The position numbers were made by a program, and so were the translations under genes. From Thermoanaerobacterium butyriciformans (GTDB taxonomy: Bacteria > Bacillota > Thermoanaerobacteria > Thermoanaerobacterales > Thermoanaerobacteraceae): a DNA stretch of 64,000 nucleotides. Shown here piece by piece: positions 34,538 to 41,684 of the stretch (position 1 is the first letter of the stretch; each line of letters opens with the position of its first letter). Below the pieces are notes generated by a model. That model saw only the letters and a program-made list of their open reading frames with translations, made no database searches and was not told where the DNA came from. Location of the stretch: NCBI RefSeq assembly GCF_017874545.1, contig NZ_JAGGLT010000002.1, positions 1 through 64,000 on the forward strand. Reading direction: 5' to 3'.

Positions 34538-35127
34538 AGTTCCTCCTTGTATTTATGAAAATTAATCATATAATCAGGATATTTATTGCGTATATATTCG
34601 CAAAAATATTCCATATCTTGTTCATCATTAACGCCATATTCAGAAAGTACTTCAGATATTTGTGTAAAATTTGAAAAGTACATTTGAGTATCTAATGATT
34701 TTAATTTATCAACAAGAAAATTCCAAGGAAGATCCGAATTGCAATAAAATTTAAAAATATAACGTTCTGGAAAATATTTACCTGTTATATCAGTATTAAT
34801 ATATATTTCATGTCCTGGTTCTTCCGCCTTTACAACGAAGTTTAAATTATACATGTCAGCGATTTTGTTATATGCATCTATCATAGGTTTCCATGCGTCT
34901 AAAGTCGACATAAGTAAAGTATTTTTTGACGTTATATGAATGTTTTCAATAAAACTTCTGCAAAATGGTCTATATTTTTTGGAAACGCATTTGTATAAAA
35001 ACAATCTTCCTAACTAGTGTTGATCGCCTTCGTTGATTTTCTTATCAGCTTTCTGCCAGTCGTCATAAAGTTTTTTGGTATTTTTACCTATAAAAACAAC
35101 TTCAGTATCGCACCAATATGTAGTCAT
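34534..35127 (-). pseudogene. YubB/Api92-like protein interrupted by an in-frame TAG
   Basis: ATG 35125-35127 behind AAAGGAGGAATTA opens a frame encoding MTTYWCDTEVVFIGKNTKK, which stops at a single TAG (35014-35016) after 37 codons. The same frame then continues without interruption for 160 codons (LFLYKCVSKKYRPF, TLDAWKPMIDAYNKIADMY, PGHEIYINTD). The whole resembles the ferredoxin-like YubB/DUF1281 proteins common on plasmids, whose first residues carry the same Trp-Cys pattern. Either a recent nonsense mutation or amber readthrough. Translation could also restart at TTG 35004. Confidence 0.7.
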
Positions 35128-35162
35128 AATTTAATTCCTCCTTTAAAAATTTAAAAGGACAG

Positions 35163-36491
35163 TTAGTCTGCCCTTATCAAAACTTTTTTTGCCCATGAAG
35201 GTACTTGCCATGTTTCATTTTCTAAATCCAACAAGCCTGCAATGACTTTCATTTTTTGTGGAGGTGTATCTGGCCATGGAGTATAACCGTCTGTCAGGAC
35301 TATACATACGTTTGGTCTCGGCTTAAGACTCATAGCAGCTTTAATGCCAACTCCCATGTCTGTTCCTCCACCGCCTTCAAGTTCTGCTTGTTTAATATCA
35401 GTGATCTTTTTACTGACATGCACTTCCGCATCACAGGCAATATAATGAACACCATTTTTAAGTCCTACTGACTTCAATATTCCATCAATTTCTGCCAATG
35501 CCTGTGAAAGCATGTTGTCAGATACACTTCCAGATGTATCTACGACAACTGCCACACTTATAGAAGGCTGTCTTAAAGACGGCATTATAATGTCCTTATA
35601 AGAACGTCTTGAAGGTTTACTGTATGAATAATCAATGCAGCCTGCTACGTTTGAAATAGTGTTTTTTATAACAGTGGCAAGTTCTTTTTTCCAATTCACT
35701 TTAGGTTTTAATTTTTTATCTGCCCATCTTTTTAAATGAGCAGGCACATCGCCACGTTGCATACTTGCCTGTTGTATGGCAACTGCAACGTTTCTGCGTA
35801 TAAGTTCTGCTTCGCTTTCTGTGATGCCTGGCTGTTCACTTTTTCCTTCAGGTAGTTCCCAATCTTCAAGTTGACCTGTTGCGCATGAACCGCACCGTCC
35901 TGAACCTGGAAGCGGAGAATTTTCATTGTTACCTAATCCACCTGGAAGAGGAAGCTTGAAAGTATGGTCTTGTTGTTGCATTTGCTGTTGACTTTGTTTG
36001 TCTTGTTCTTGTTGATCCTGCAAATCTTGTTGATCCTGTTCTTGATGGTCTTGTTCTTGCTGGTCTTTTTTTCGTAGTTCTTGTTTTATTTGCATAAGCA
36101 AAACAGCGTATTCTTCTGCAAGCAAGTTTTCAGGCAAACCAAAAAGTTCACGTGTTATAATGCCTTTCGGCATAGTTACTCCTTCATCTATTAAATCATT
36201 ATTCACTTCAATATCTGCTGCAATATTTGCTATTTTCTTTGGAAAGTTTTTCATGCGCTGGTTGTGCTGCCTTAAAAGATGACATATTTCGTGATAAAGC
36301 GCACCAGAAAATTCATCTATTGTCAATTTATCGATATATTTTGGATTATAATAAAGTCTCCAGTACATATCAACCGCCATCGTGCCTTTTTTAAATTCCA
36401 CTGGCTGCAATGCCCACAAGGCACTAGCAAGGTACGGTCTCTCCTTTGCAAGTTTCAATCGAGCTGCCTGTAACTGCATTGGAAGTGTCAT
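35163..36491 (-). CDS. VWA-like protein with N-terminal metallopeptidase domain (DUF2201 type)
   Basis: 442 residues from MTLPMQLQAARLKLAKER; ATG behind AAAGGAGGAATTGCT. A zincin motif HEICHLLRQH lies near residue 85. A Gln/Asp-rich linker follows (about 145-185). The C-terminal von Willebrand-like domain has VVVDTSGSVSDN (MIDAS) and GGGGTDMGVGI. Known proteins of this type pair with MoxR ATPases, one of which is encoded at 37866-38942. Together they may remodel a protein complex of the element (inference). Confidence 0.85.
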   Translation of the reverse strand: MTLPMQLQAARLKLAKERPYLASALWALQPVEFKKGTMAVDMYWRLYYNPKYIDKLTIDEFSGALYHEICHLLRQHNQRMKNFPKKIANIAADIEVNNDLIDEGVTMPKGIITRELFGLPENLLAEEYAVLLMQIKQELRKKDQQEQDHQEQDQQDLQDQQEQDKQSQQQMQQQDHTFKLPLPGGLGNNENSPLPGSGRCGSCATGQLEDWELPEGKSEQPGITESEAELIRRNVAVAIQQASMQRGDVPAHLKRWADKKLKPKVNWKKELATVIKNTISNVAGCIDYSYSKPSRRSYKDIIMPSLRQPSISVAVVVDTSGSVSDNMLSQALAEIDGILKSVGLKNGVHYIACDAEVHVSKKITDIKQAELEGGGGTDMGVGIKAAMSLKPRPNVCIVLTDGYTPWPDTPPQKMKVIAGLLDLENETWQVPSWAKKVLIRAD

Positions 36492-37213
36492 AGCAATTCC
36501 TCCTTTACAATTTGCCACTCGTTGTTATTTTTCTTAAATTCAATACCATAGGTTTTGTTTTTAGCAGTAAAATCTGTTGCCAAAACCAGACAAATGTTTT
36601 CTCTTATTTCTGTATGTGCTTCAACGGAAGTAATTAATTTATTTTTGATTACTCCACCTTTAAAGTTTTTATAAATTTTCCACCAGTCATGATGAAGTAA
36701 AACGGAAAATACATTGTTAAGATATGCAAATGCTATTTCTATATCAAAAACAGGTCGTAGAAGATAATCATAGTGTGTATATATGTTAGTATGCATAATT
36801 TGCGCTTTTTGTCTTCTTAAAGTTCTTTTAGCAAGCTTTATTGAAAGATTCATTTGACGTTCCATGTATAATTTTTGAAATTCTTTAATGTGTCCATATT
36901 TTTTAATATTTTGCAAGTTTATTATTCTTATTCGTTGATTTACAATATTGTTTACTATTCTTGCAGTATGTTTGCTTTTCATTTCTTCTATTTCATCTTT
37001 TAGCTCTTTTCTTTTAACTTGTTTTTTTCTCCATTTATATAAAAACTTCAGGCATCCGCAAGGTTCTGCGCCAAGTTCGAATAAAGCCTGTTCAGCTTTA
37101 ATTTCAGCTTTTGTATGATTAAAAAATATTAATTGTCCTTTTTGATTTAAACCTATTTCGTGCAGATGCCCTGAACATCTAACACGAATTTTTTTGATAA
37201 CCTTGTTGGACAT
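36488..37213 (-). CDS. Two-part protein of the QLIFxNH family
   Basis: 241 residues. HLHEIGLNQKGQLIFFNHTK and ALFELGAEPCGCLKFLYKW form the N-terminal module. A long basic helical region (KRTLRRQKAQIM) and a second domain follow. It overlaps the VWA-like gene by 4 bp. Function unknown; basic composition would suit nucleic-acid binding. Confidence 0.65.
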   Translation of the reverse strand: MSNKVIKKIRVRCSGHLHEIGLNQKGQLIFFNHTKAEIKAEQALFELGAEPCGCLKFLYKWRKKQVKRKELKDEIEEMKSKHTARIVNNIVNQRIRIINLQNIKKYGHIKEFQKLYMERQMNLSIKLAKRTLRRQKAQIMHTNIYTHYDYLLRPVFDIEIAFAYLNNVFSVLLHHDWWKIYKNFKGGVIKNKLITSVEAHTEIRENICLVLATDFTAKNKTYGIEFKKNNNEWQIVKEELL

Positions 37214-37239
37214 TTTAATCCTCCTTAAAAAAACTATAA

Positions 37240-37259
37240 GGCAGGATGTAGACCTGCCT
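37240..37259 (-). terminator. Terminator-like hairpin
   Basis: GGCAGG/CCTGCC stem with a 7-nt loop followed on the minus strand by TTATAGTTTTTTT, then the ribosome site of the next gene. Confidence 0.7.
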
Positions 37260-37260
37260 G

Positions 37261-37806
37261 TTAATTATTACTTAATGTTTTTAGTGCTTTTATGGATTCT
37301 ATTGTTTCAAGTAGCCCTGAAGGTGTAGATGGAGGTATAAATTCATGTTCGTTAAGCGTAGGTGTATATGCATATATATAATCAGGTTCAGAAGAATTAT
37401 AATTTTTAAGTATTTCATTTAATAGTGGCGGTATATCACCTAACCACAAATTTAAATCTTCATTTAATTTTCCGTACATGCTAATGTGAATATGTGCTGT
37501 ATTATATACGTATTTCCACACAGGATTTGACAATACAGTCAAATAATAATCTTCTGCGCCTGAAGTACTGACATACCTTGACACTAGCCAAGGATTTTTT
37601 CTTGACAAATGCAGTTTTTCTGCTTCTTTCTCCCATCCTTCTTTTAAACCTGCATTTAAAATTGATAACAAAAATTCGACTGGCAAAGCATTGCCTCTTA
37701 ATGAAGCAATTGTAACTTTATTTGTTGCTTCATCACGCTTAAGCCCTAAAATACCACCTTGTTCTTTATTTTTGTTTTCCCAATGAATATGTTTAATCAT
37801 TATCAT
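37261..37806 (-). CDS. Hypothetical protein
   Basis: 181 residues with mixed structure; notable GGILGLKRDEATNKVTI and a Pro/Ser-rich C-terminus (EFIPPSTPSGLLETI). The start follows AAAGGAGGAATTTCAAA. It lies between the MoxR-like and QLIF-family genes. Not recognised. Confidence 0.6.
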   Translation of the reverse strand: MIMIKHIHWENKNKEQGGILGLKRDEATNKVTIASLRGNALPVEFLLSILNAGLKEGWEKEAEKLHLSRKNPWLVSRYVSTSGAEDYYLTVLSNPVWKYVYNTAHIHISMYGKLNEDLNLWLGDIPPLLNEILKNYNSSEPDYIYAYTPTLNEHEFIPPSTPSGLLETIESIKALKTLSNN

Positions 37807-37844
37807 TTTGAAATTCCTCCTTTTTTTTTATTTTTAAAAAAAGT

Positions 37845-37867
37845 AAGGCAGAACTTATGTCTGCCTT
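37845..37867 (-). terminator. Terminator-like hairpin
   Basis: AAGGCAGA/TCTGCCTT stem with a 7-nt loop followed on the minus strand by ACTTTTTTTAAAAAT. It overlaps the stop of the MoxR-like gene. Confidence 0.75.
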
Positions 37868-38942
37868 ATAGCAATCCAGATTCTTTTAATAGTGGTATAA
37901 ATTCCTGTATTTGTTTGGTTGGCAGCGGTAAATTCGACTTACGTGCTTGTGCTAATGTTCTTACACTTGCAGCAGCTACGTCCTTTCCGCCTTGCTTTGC
38001 TGCGTTTGCAAAGATGTCCCAAGCAGCCATCCAACGTTCTTTTGTCAGGTTTTCTACGGCTGCTGTTGCAACTGATGAAAGCACTGCATAAGCTTTGTCG
38101 CCACGTGTTGGAAGCTTAAAATTATTAGGATTTTTTAGCAAATCTTCAGGATCAGGCAGGTCAAGGTCTTTCAGCCATGACAAAAACTCTATGCCTGTTC
38201 CTTCACCAACACAGCCAATGACAAGCGTATTTTTAACGTCATCATCAGCATTAACCGAGTCACACGCTGTCATTAAGTACGCTGCCATTTCCCACGAACG
38301 TGGACTTGCCCATGCACGTACTTCTTCTTTTGGAACTTGCAAAAGTAGATGTGGGCGCAAATGTATGAAGCTTGAAATAAGGCTTTTATTCTGTCTTAAT
38401 GTTTTTTGCCAATCTTTTGGAAACTTTTTGACTTTGTTTGTTTCAAAGCCGTTTGTAAAGCCTTCTATCCAAGCTTCTGCGTTTATGTTCCAGTCAATGT
38501 GGCAAAACCTGTTAGCAAGTGGTGGTGTTAAATCCCAACCGCCTGCTGCTTCTTCTGGTGGATTCGCTGCTGCCACAATTGAAACATCGTCAGGCAATTT
38601 TAAATCTCCAACAGTCTTGTCAAGGACAACTCTTAAAAGTGCAGCCTGAACTGCTGGAGGTGCCGTTGAAATTTCATCCAAAAACAATAGTCCTTTTCCT
38701 GCTTCTGCTAATTTTTTCGCCCATGCAGGAGGTGCCATTTTTACGCTGCCATCAACGACAATAGGCAATCCTGAAAAATCAGCAGGCTCTCTGATTGACG
38801 CTATAACGACTTCCGTTAATAAACCTAATTGTTCACCTAAAGCTGTTATAGCACTAGTTTTGCCTGTTCCTGGTGAACCCCATAATAGTACTGGAACACC
38901 TGCCTGTACTGCGATTGACAATGCTTCTACTTGATTTTTCAT
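37866..38942 (-). CDS. MoxR-like AAA+ ATPase
   Basis: 358 residues. Walker A GSPGTGKT (around 22-29), Walker B LLFLDEI, and sensor VAAANPPEEAAGG are clear. MoxR ATPases work with VWA proteins as chaperones in assembly or activation. The VWA-metallopeptidase gene is two genes downstream. The start follows AAAGGAGGATTTTTTTT. The nature of the client is unknown. Confidence 0.88.
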   Translation of the reverse strand: MKNQVEALSIAVQAGVPVLLWGSPGTGKTSAITALGEQLGLLTEVVIASIREPADFSGLPIVVDGSVKMAPPAWAKKLAEAGKGLLFLDEISTAPPAVQAALLRVVLDKTVGDLKLPDDVSIVAAANPPEEAAGGWDLTPPLANRFCHIDWNINAEAWIEGFTNGFETNKVKKFPKDWQKTLRQNKSLISSFIHLRPHLLLQVPKEEVRAWASPRSWEMAAYLMTACDSVNADDDVKNTLVIGCVGEGTGIEFLSWLKDLDLPDPEDLLKNPNNFKLPTRGDKAYAVLSSVATAAVENLTKERWMAAWDIFANAAKQGGKDVAAASVRTLAQARKSNLPLPTKQIQEFIPLLKESGLL

Positions 38943-38980
38943 AAAAAAAATCCTCCTTTAAATTTTTTTAAAAAATAAAA

Positions 38981-38997
38981 AAGGCTTTTGTTAGCCT
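38981..38997 (-). terminator. Short terminator-like hairpin
   Basis: AAGGCT/AGCCTT with a 5-nt loop followed on the minus strand by TTTTTTATTTTTT, immediately before the MoxR ribosome site. Confidence 0.7.
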
Positions 38998-39033
38998 TGT
39001 TTTTTAACGGTTTTTGAAATTTTTCTTAAAAGA

Positions 39034-39213
39034 TTATTTAAAAGTTTCGTATGTTTGAAATTTTTTATGTTTATATAGTAAAAAATGAATTTGAGCTATA
39101 AAATTATAAAATAATTGTTTTATTCTGTGATTAACAATTGCAAAAGCATATCCAGATTCTGAACTATTAATAAATTTTTTACCGCAACTGCATATAATAT
39201 ACGTCCTTATCAT
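39034..39213 (-). CDS. 59-residue protein with an N-terminal CxC
   Basis: ATG behind AAAAGGAGGAGTATT gives MIRTYIICSCGKKFINSSES and a basic aromatic-rich helix. The CxCG pattern resembles half of a zinc knuckle. Not recognised. Confidence 0.5.
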   Translation of the reverse strand: MIRTYIICSCGKKFINSSESGYAFAIVNHRIKQLFYNFIAQIHFLLYKHKKFQTYETFK

Positions 39214-39226
39214 AATACTCCTCCTT

Positions 39227-39526
39227 TTAAAATATTGTCCACCACACGTCGTAGATTTTTTTATATGACGTATTATTGATTTTATCTGCCTTATTTATAT
39301 TATTGTACCATCTGCGAGCTTTTCTTCTGGCATAAAATCTGTATTTGCCAGAATTAATGTAGTTCCTTTTCCATGGCTTCATACTTTTTATCCACCATGG
39401 AGCTTTTACTTGCAAGTGTTTGTATTTACTTGCAAGTTTTTGTTTTCTTTGTTTTGATTTTTTTACTTTTTTGTTTAAATGATTAGTAAGTTTTTCTTGA
39501 TTGATTTCTTCGATTTCATTAAACAT
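39227..39526 (-). CDS. Very basic hypothetical protein
   Basis: 99 residues with many Lys, Arg and Trp (KVKKSKQRKQKLASKYKH, YRFYARRKARRWYNN). Probably binds nucleic acid. The start follows AAAGGAGAATAAAGA. Not recognised. Confidence 0.55.
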   Translation of the reverse strand: MFNEIEEINQEKLTNHLNKKVKKSKQRKQKLASKYKHLQVKAPWWIKSMKPWKRNYINSGKYRFYARRKARRWYNNINKADKINNTSYKKIYDVWWTIF

Positions 39527-39553
39527 TCTTTATTCTCCTTTAATTTTTAAATG

Positions 39554-39572
39554 AGGCACATCGGCTGTGCCT
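39554..39572 (-). terminator. Terminator-like hairpin
   Basis: AGGCACA/TGTGCCT stem with a 5-nt loop, followed on the minus strand by CATTTAAAAATTAAAG. It overlaps the end of the ring-nuclease-like gene. The T run is weak. Confidence 0.5.
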
Positions 39573-39895
39573 TACAAAACTCTAACCTTCACAAACTGGA
39601 AAGAAAAACCGTCAGGCAGCTTTGTACTGCCTTCAGGCAGCCTTCCGCCGACAAGCTGCGCAACCACAAGAACGTCATCTGGTGTAAGATGAACATTTAT
39701 GCGGTTACATGGAACGTCAAGACCAAGTATATCCGAAAGGACTGCTGCTGTGTCTTGATGTCCAACTGCGCTGACAAAACCTTCTTTTAAAATTTGACGA
39801 ACCTCATCTAACGTCAAAGGCTCAACCTCGACGTTAGATGTTCTCTGCAAATCTAACATTTGCAGAGAAAAAGCATTTGACAAAATTACTGACAT
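39572..39895 (-). CDS. DUF1874 / AcrIII-1-type ring nuclease (probable anti-type III CRISPR protein)
   Basis: 107 residues. The family hallmarks are all visible: LSNAFSLQML (5-14), VSAVGHQDTA (41-50) with His46, VPCNRINVHL (61-70) and the GRLPEG motif with Arg85 and Glu88. In the archaeal-virus proteins of this family (AcrIII-1, STIV B116 type) the equivalent GHxxT His and downstream Arg and Glu form the site that degrades cyclic tetra-adenylate, shutting off type III CRISPR effectors. The length matches the family. The start follows AAAAGGAGGAGTTTTT. It lies just downstream of the giant RNA. A host-type Crn2 ring nuclease role is the alternative. Confidence 0.85.
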   Translation of the reverse strand: MSVILSNAFSLQMLDLQRTSNVEVEPLTLDEVRQILKEGFVSAVGHQDTAAVLSDILGLDVPCNRINVHLTPDDVLVVAQLVGGRLPEGSTKLPDGFSFQFVKVRVL

Positions 39896-39939
39896 AAAAA
39901 CTCCTCCTTTTAATTTTTTTGCAGTGGGGATGAAACAAT

Positions 39940-39984
39940 AAAAAAAAGACTTTTACAAAGTTTTTCACACCTTGCAAAAGCCTT
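39940..39984 (-). terminator. Terminator of the giant RNA
   Basis: AGGCTTTTGCAAGG pairs with CTTTGTAAAAGTCT and is followed on the minus strand by TTTTTTTATTG. Confidence 0.85.
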
Positions 39985-40692
39985 TCCGCCAACAGTGCAT
40001 CACGCTGTTGACATGCCCATACAGTGTCACACTGACACCGTTAAGTACTCATCAGGTAGACAGTTTAACGTATAGGACGATACGTCTGCCATTCTGACCG
40101 TTAGGCTGTTCGCTAACGGAATGATGCAAATCCGCCTTCCTCACGTGGGAGCCTTTCCCTTTTTCGGTTAGCCTTGTCCCGAAAAAGTCCTCTGGATGCT
40201 CCTTCTCATTACTGGCACTGTCCAGAGCTTTGTCAGGAGTGCTTTCTCGGTAGCAGGATCGTCCTAACCCGATTTCCCTGCCTTTCTACCCAGTTGGTAT
40301 TGGTGCCACGTTTCTCAGTTGCCATGACGATTAGACCGAAACGTTGGGCTTGCAAGAAACCAACAAACTTGCACTGGTGAAGTGCCATTTCACCTTTATA
40401 TTAAGTGCAAATGCAGCGGTCTCCTTTACTGACCTAACCTGCATTGATATGAACATTTCAGTTCATATCTTTTCCCTGAACAGGAATTGCACGTACAGGA
40501 TTTGCACCTGTGTTTCTGCAATGCACTTAAAGCTCCGTTTTATCGGTGCGATTGAGCCACCGCTAATGTCTGATCAGCAACCGTTCTTAGGCTTTCTTTT
40601 ATGTCTATTACTGTAAATGAACGGTACAGTAATAGACAACCTTGCTGGAAAAGATACCTACTTTTTTATGCTGATCTCAACATTAGATTTTC
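39940..40692 (-). ncRNA. Large highly structured noncoding RNA (~750 nt), GOLLD/ROOL-like class candidate
   Basis: A region of clearly higher GC than its surroundings, without plausible coding, between its own promoter and terminator. It holds many strong stems: TGTCTATTACTGTA/TACAGTAATAGACA (14 bp), GATATGAAC/GTTCATATC, TTAAGTGCA/TGCACTTAA closing a ~140-nt domain with a T-loop-like hairpin (ACAGG, 7-nt loop, CCTGT), CCGTTAG/CTAACGG, TTTTTCGG/CCGAAAAA, GGTGTCA/TGACACT and CAACAG/CTGTTG. The size, ornate structure and mobile-element location recall GOLLD and ROOL RNAs. I cannot align it to either by eye. Confidence 0.8.
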
Positions 40693-40698
40693 TAATTT

Positions 40699-40727
40699 AG
40701 TATATGCACAAAATTGTTAAAAATCAA
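40699..40727 (-). promoter_or_regulatory. Sigma-A promoter of the giant RNA
   Basis: TTGATT (40722-40727) and TATACT (40699-40704), 17-bp spacer. The sequence around -10 (TGTGCATATACTAAATTAGA) closely matches that of leader copy 1, so all four promoters appear related. Confidence 0.8.
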
Positions 40728-40784
40728 TAGTTTTTTAAAACAAAGACAACTGATAATTATTCTCAATACGTTTTGTGAAAAAAA

Positions 40785-40801
40785 GCAGGCTCCACGCCTG
40801 C
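40785..40801 (-). terminator. Intrinsic terminator after the S1-domain gene
   Basis: GCAGGC/GCCTGC stem with a 5-nt loop followed on the minus strand by TTTTTTTCAC. It separates the VirD4 operon from the giant RNA promoter. Confidence 0.8.
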
Positions 40802-40803
40802 GA

Positions 40804-41592
40804 TTAAGCTTTTCTAATAATTCTCTTCAGTATTCCGCTTACATACTGTTTATTTTTGTTAATGTACGTTATGCGTACTGTCACTTTGTCACCACGTTTA
40901 GGCACATCTTTCCAATACGTGTTGGGGCATAAAACGTCTATACCTTGTTCAAGATTTACAAAATAGCCATATCTTTTTACGCCTTTTACTGTACCTAAAT
41001 ATTCACCTCCTTTTACGTATTTTGTGCCTACTGTTAAGAATGGATTAGGCTTTGTCTCTTTTATTGAGACTTTTATTATGCCTTGTTCAATGTCTAATTC
41101 TGTTATTTTTGCCTGAACCTTATCACCCACTTGCAAGAGATCGTTAATGTTGTCTATATAACCATAGTCTATATCTTCTTTTGGTATTCTTGTTTCAATG
41201 CCATAAGCTTCAGCTATTACACTGTTTTTTCCAACAGCGTCAATTCTTATTTGTATAATGTCGCCTACATTGTGTTTTGGTAATTCGAGTTTCCTTCTTA
41301 ATGCCATTGCGAATTTTCTTGAGCCTACTGCTATTTCTCTGTCAGTGTCAATGCCACGTACAACAAAGTCTATCTCTGCACCTATCATTGAACGTACTAT
41401 TGTGACATCTTCTCTCGGCAGTCCCATCTCTTCAAATGGAATCAATACCTTTGCACCATTGTAGAAAACTACCGCACATTCTTTTGCTTCATCACCTCCT
41501 ATTTTTACTTTTTCAATTGCGCTTAACTCTCCTGTCAAGATTTTGTTTGTCTGTCTTGATGCATAAATGTCTTGCCATCTTTCGTCTATCAT
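40804..41592 (-). CDS. Tandem S1-domain RNA-binding protein
   Basis: 262 residues from MIDERWQDIYASRQTNKIL; AAAGGAGAG lies before it and earlier in-frame starts run into a hairpin. The second half holds two S1/OB folds: VGDIIQIRIDAVGKNSVIAEA to VGDKVQAKITELDIEQG, then YLGTVKGVKRYGYFVNLEQG to RGDKVTVRITYI. S1 domains bind single-stranded RNA. The N-terminal part resembles a degenerate S1 repeat. The gene ends next to the giant RNA, so an RNA partner is tempting but unproven. Confidence 0.82.
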   Translation of the reverse strand: MIDERWQDIYASRQTNKILTGELSAIEKVKIGGDEAKECAVVFYNGAKVLIPFEEMGLPREDVTIVRSMIGAEIDFVVRGIDTDREIAVGSRKFAMALRRKLELPKHNVGDIIQIRIDAVGKNSVIAEAYGIETRIPKEDIDYGYIDNINDLLQVGDKVQAKITELDIEQGIIKVSIKETKPNPFLTVGTKYVKGGEYLGTVKGVKRYGYFVNLEQGIDVLCPNTYWKDVPKRGDKVTVRITYINKNKQYVSGILKRIIRKA

Positions 41593-41632
41593 GTTCATCT
41601 CTCCTTTACAAAATTTTTTTGGACATAAAAAA

Positions 41633-41684
41633 AAGACAGGCGTTAAACCTGTCTTATCCACAGAAAAAGGTATGCGCATACCTT
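41633..41684 (-). terminator. Terminator plus recurrent palindrome
   Basis: AAGACAGG/ACCTGTCTT (41633-41655) with a T run. It is preceded in the transcript by AAGGTATGCGCATACCTT (41667-41684) with its own T run. The palindrome is the same as at the 3' ends of the leader RNAs and overlaps the stop of the ParB-like gene. Confidence 0.75.

Noticed and set aside
40174-40616. Plus-strand open frames of 68-90 codons within the giant RNA block
   Set aside because: They lack ribosome sites, have unusual Cys/Trp-rich composition and coincide with strong stems; they are shadows of RNA structure.
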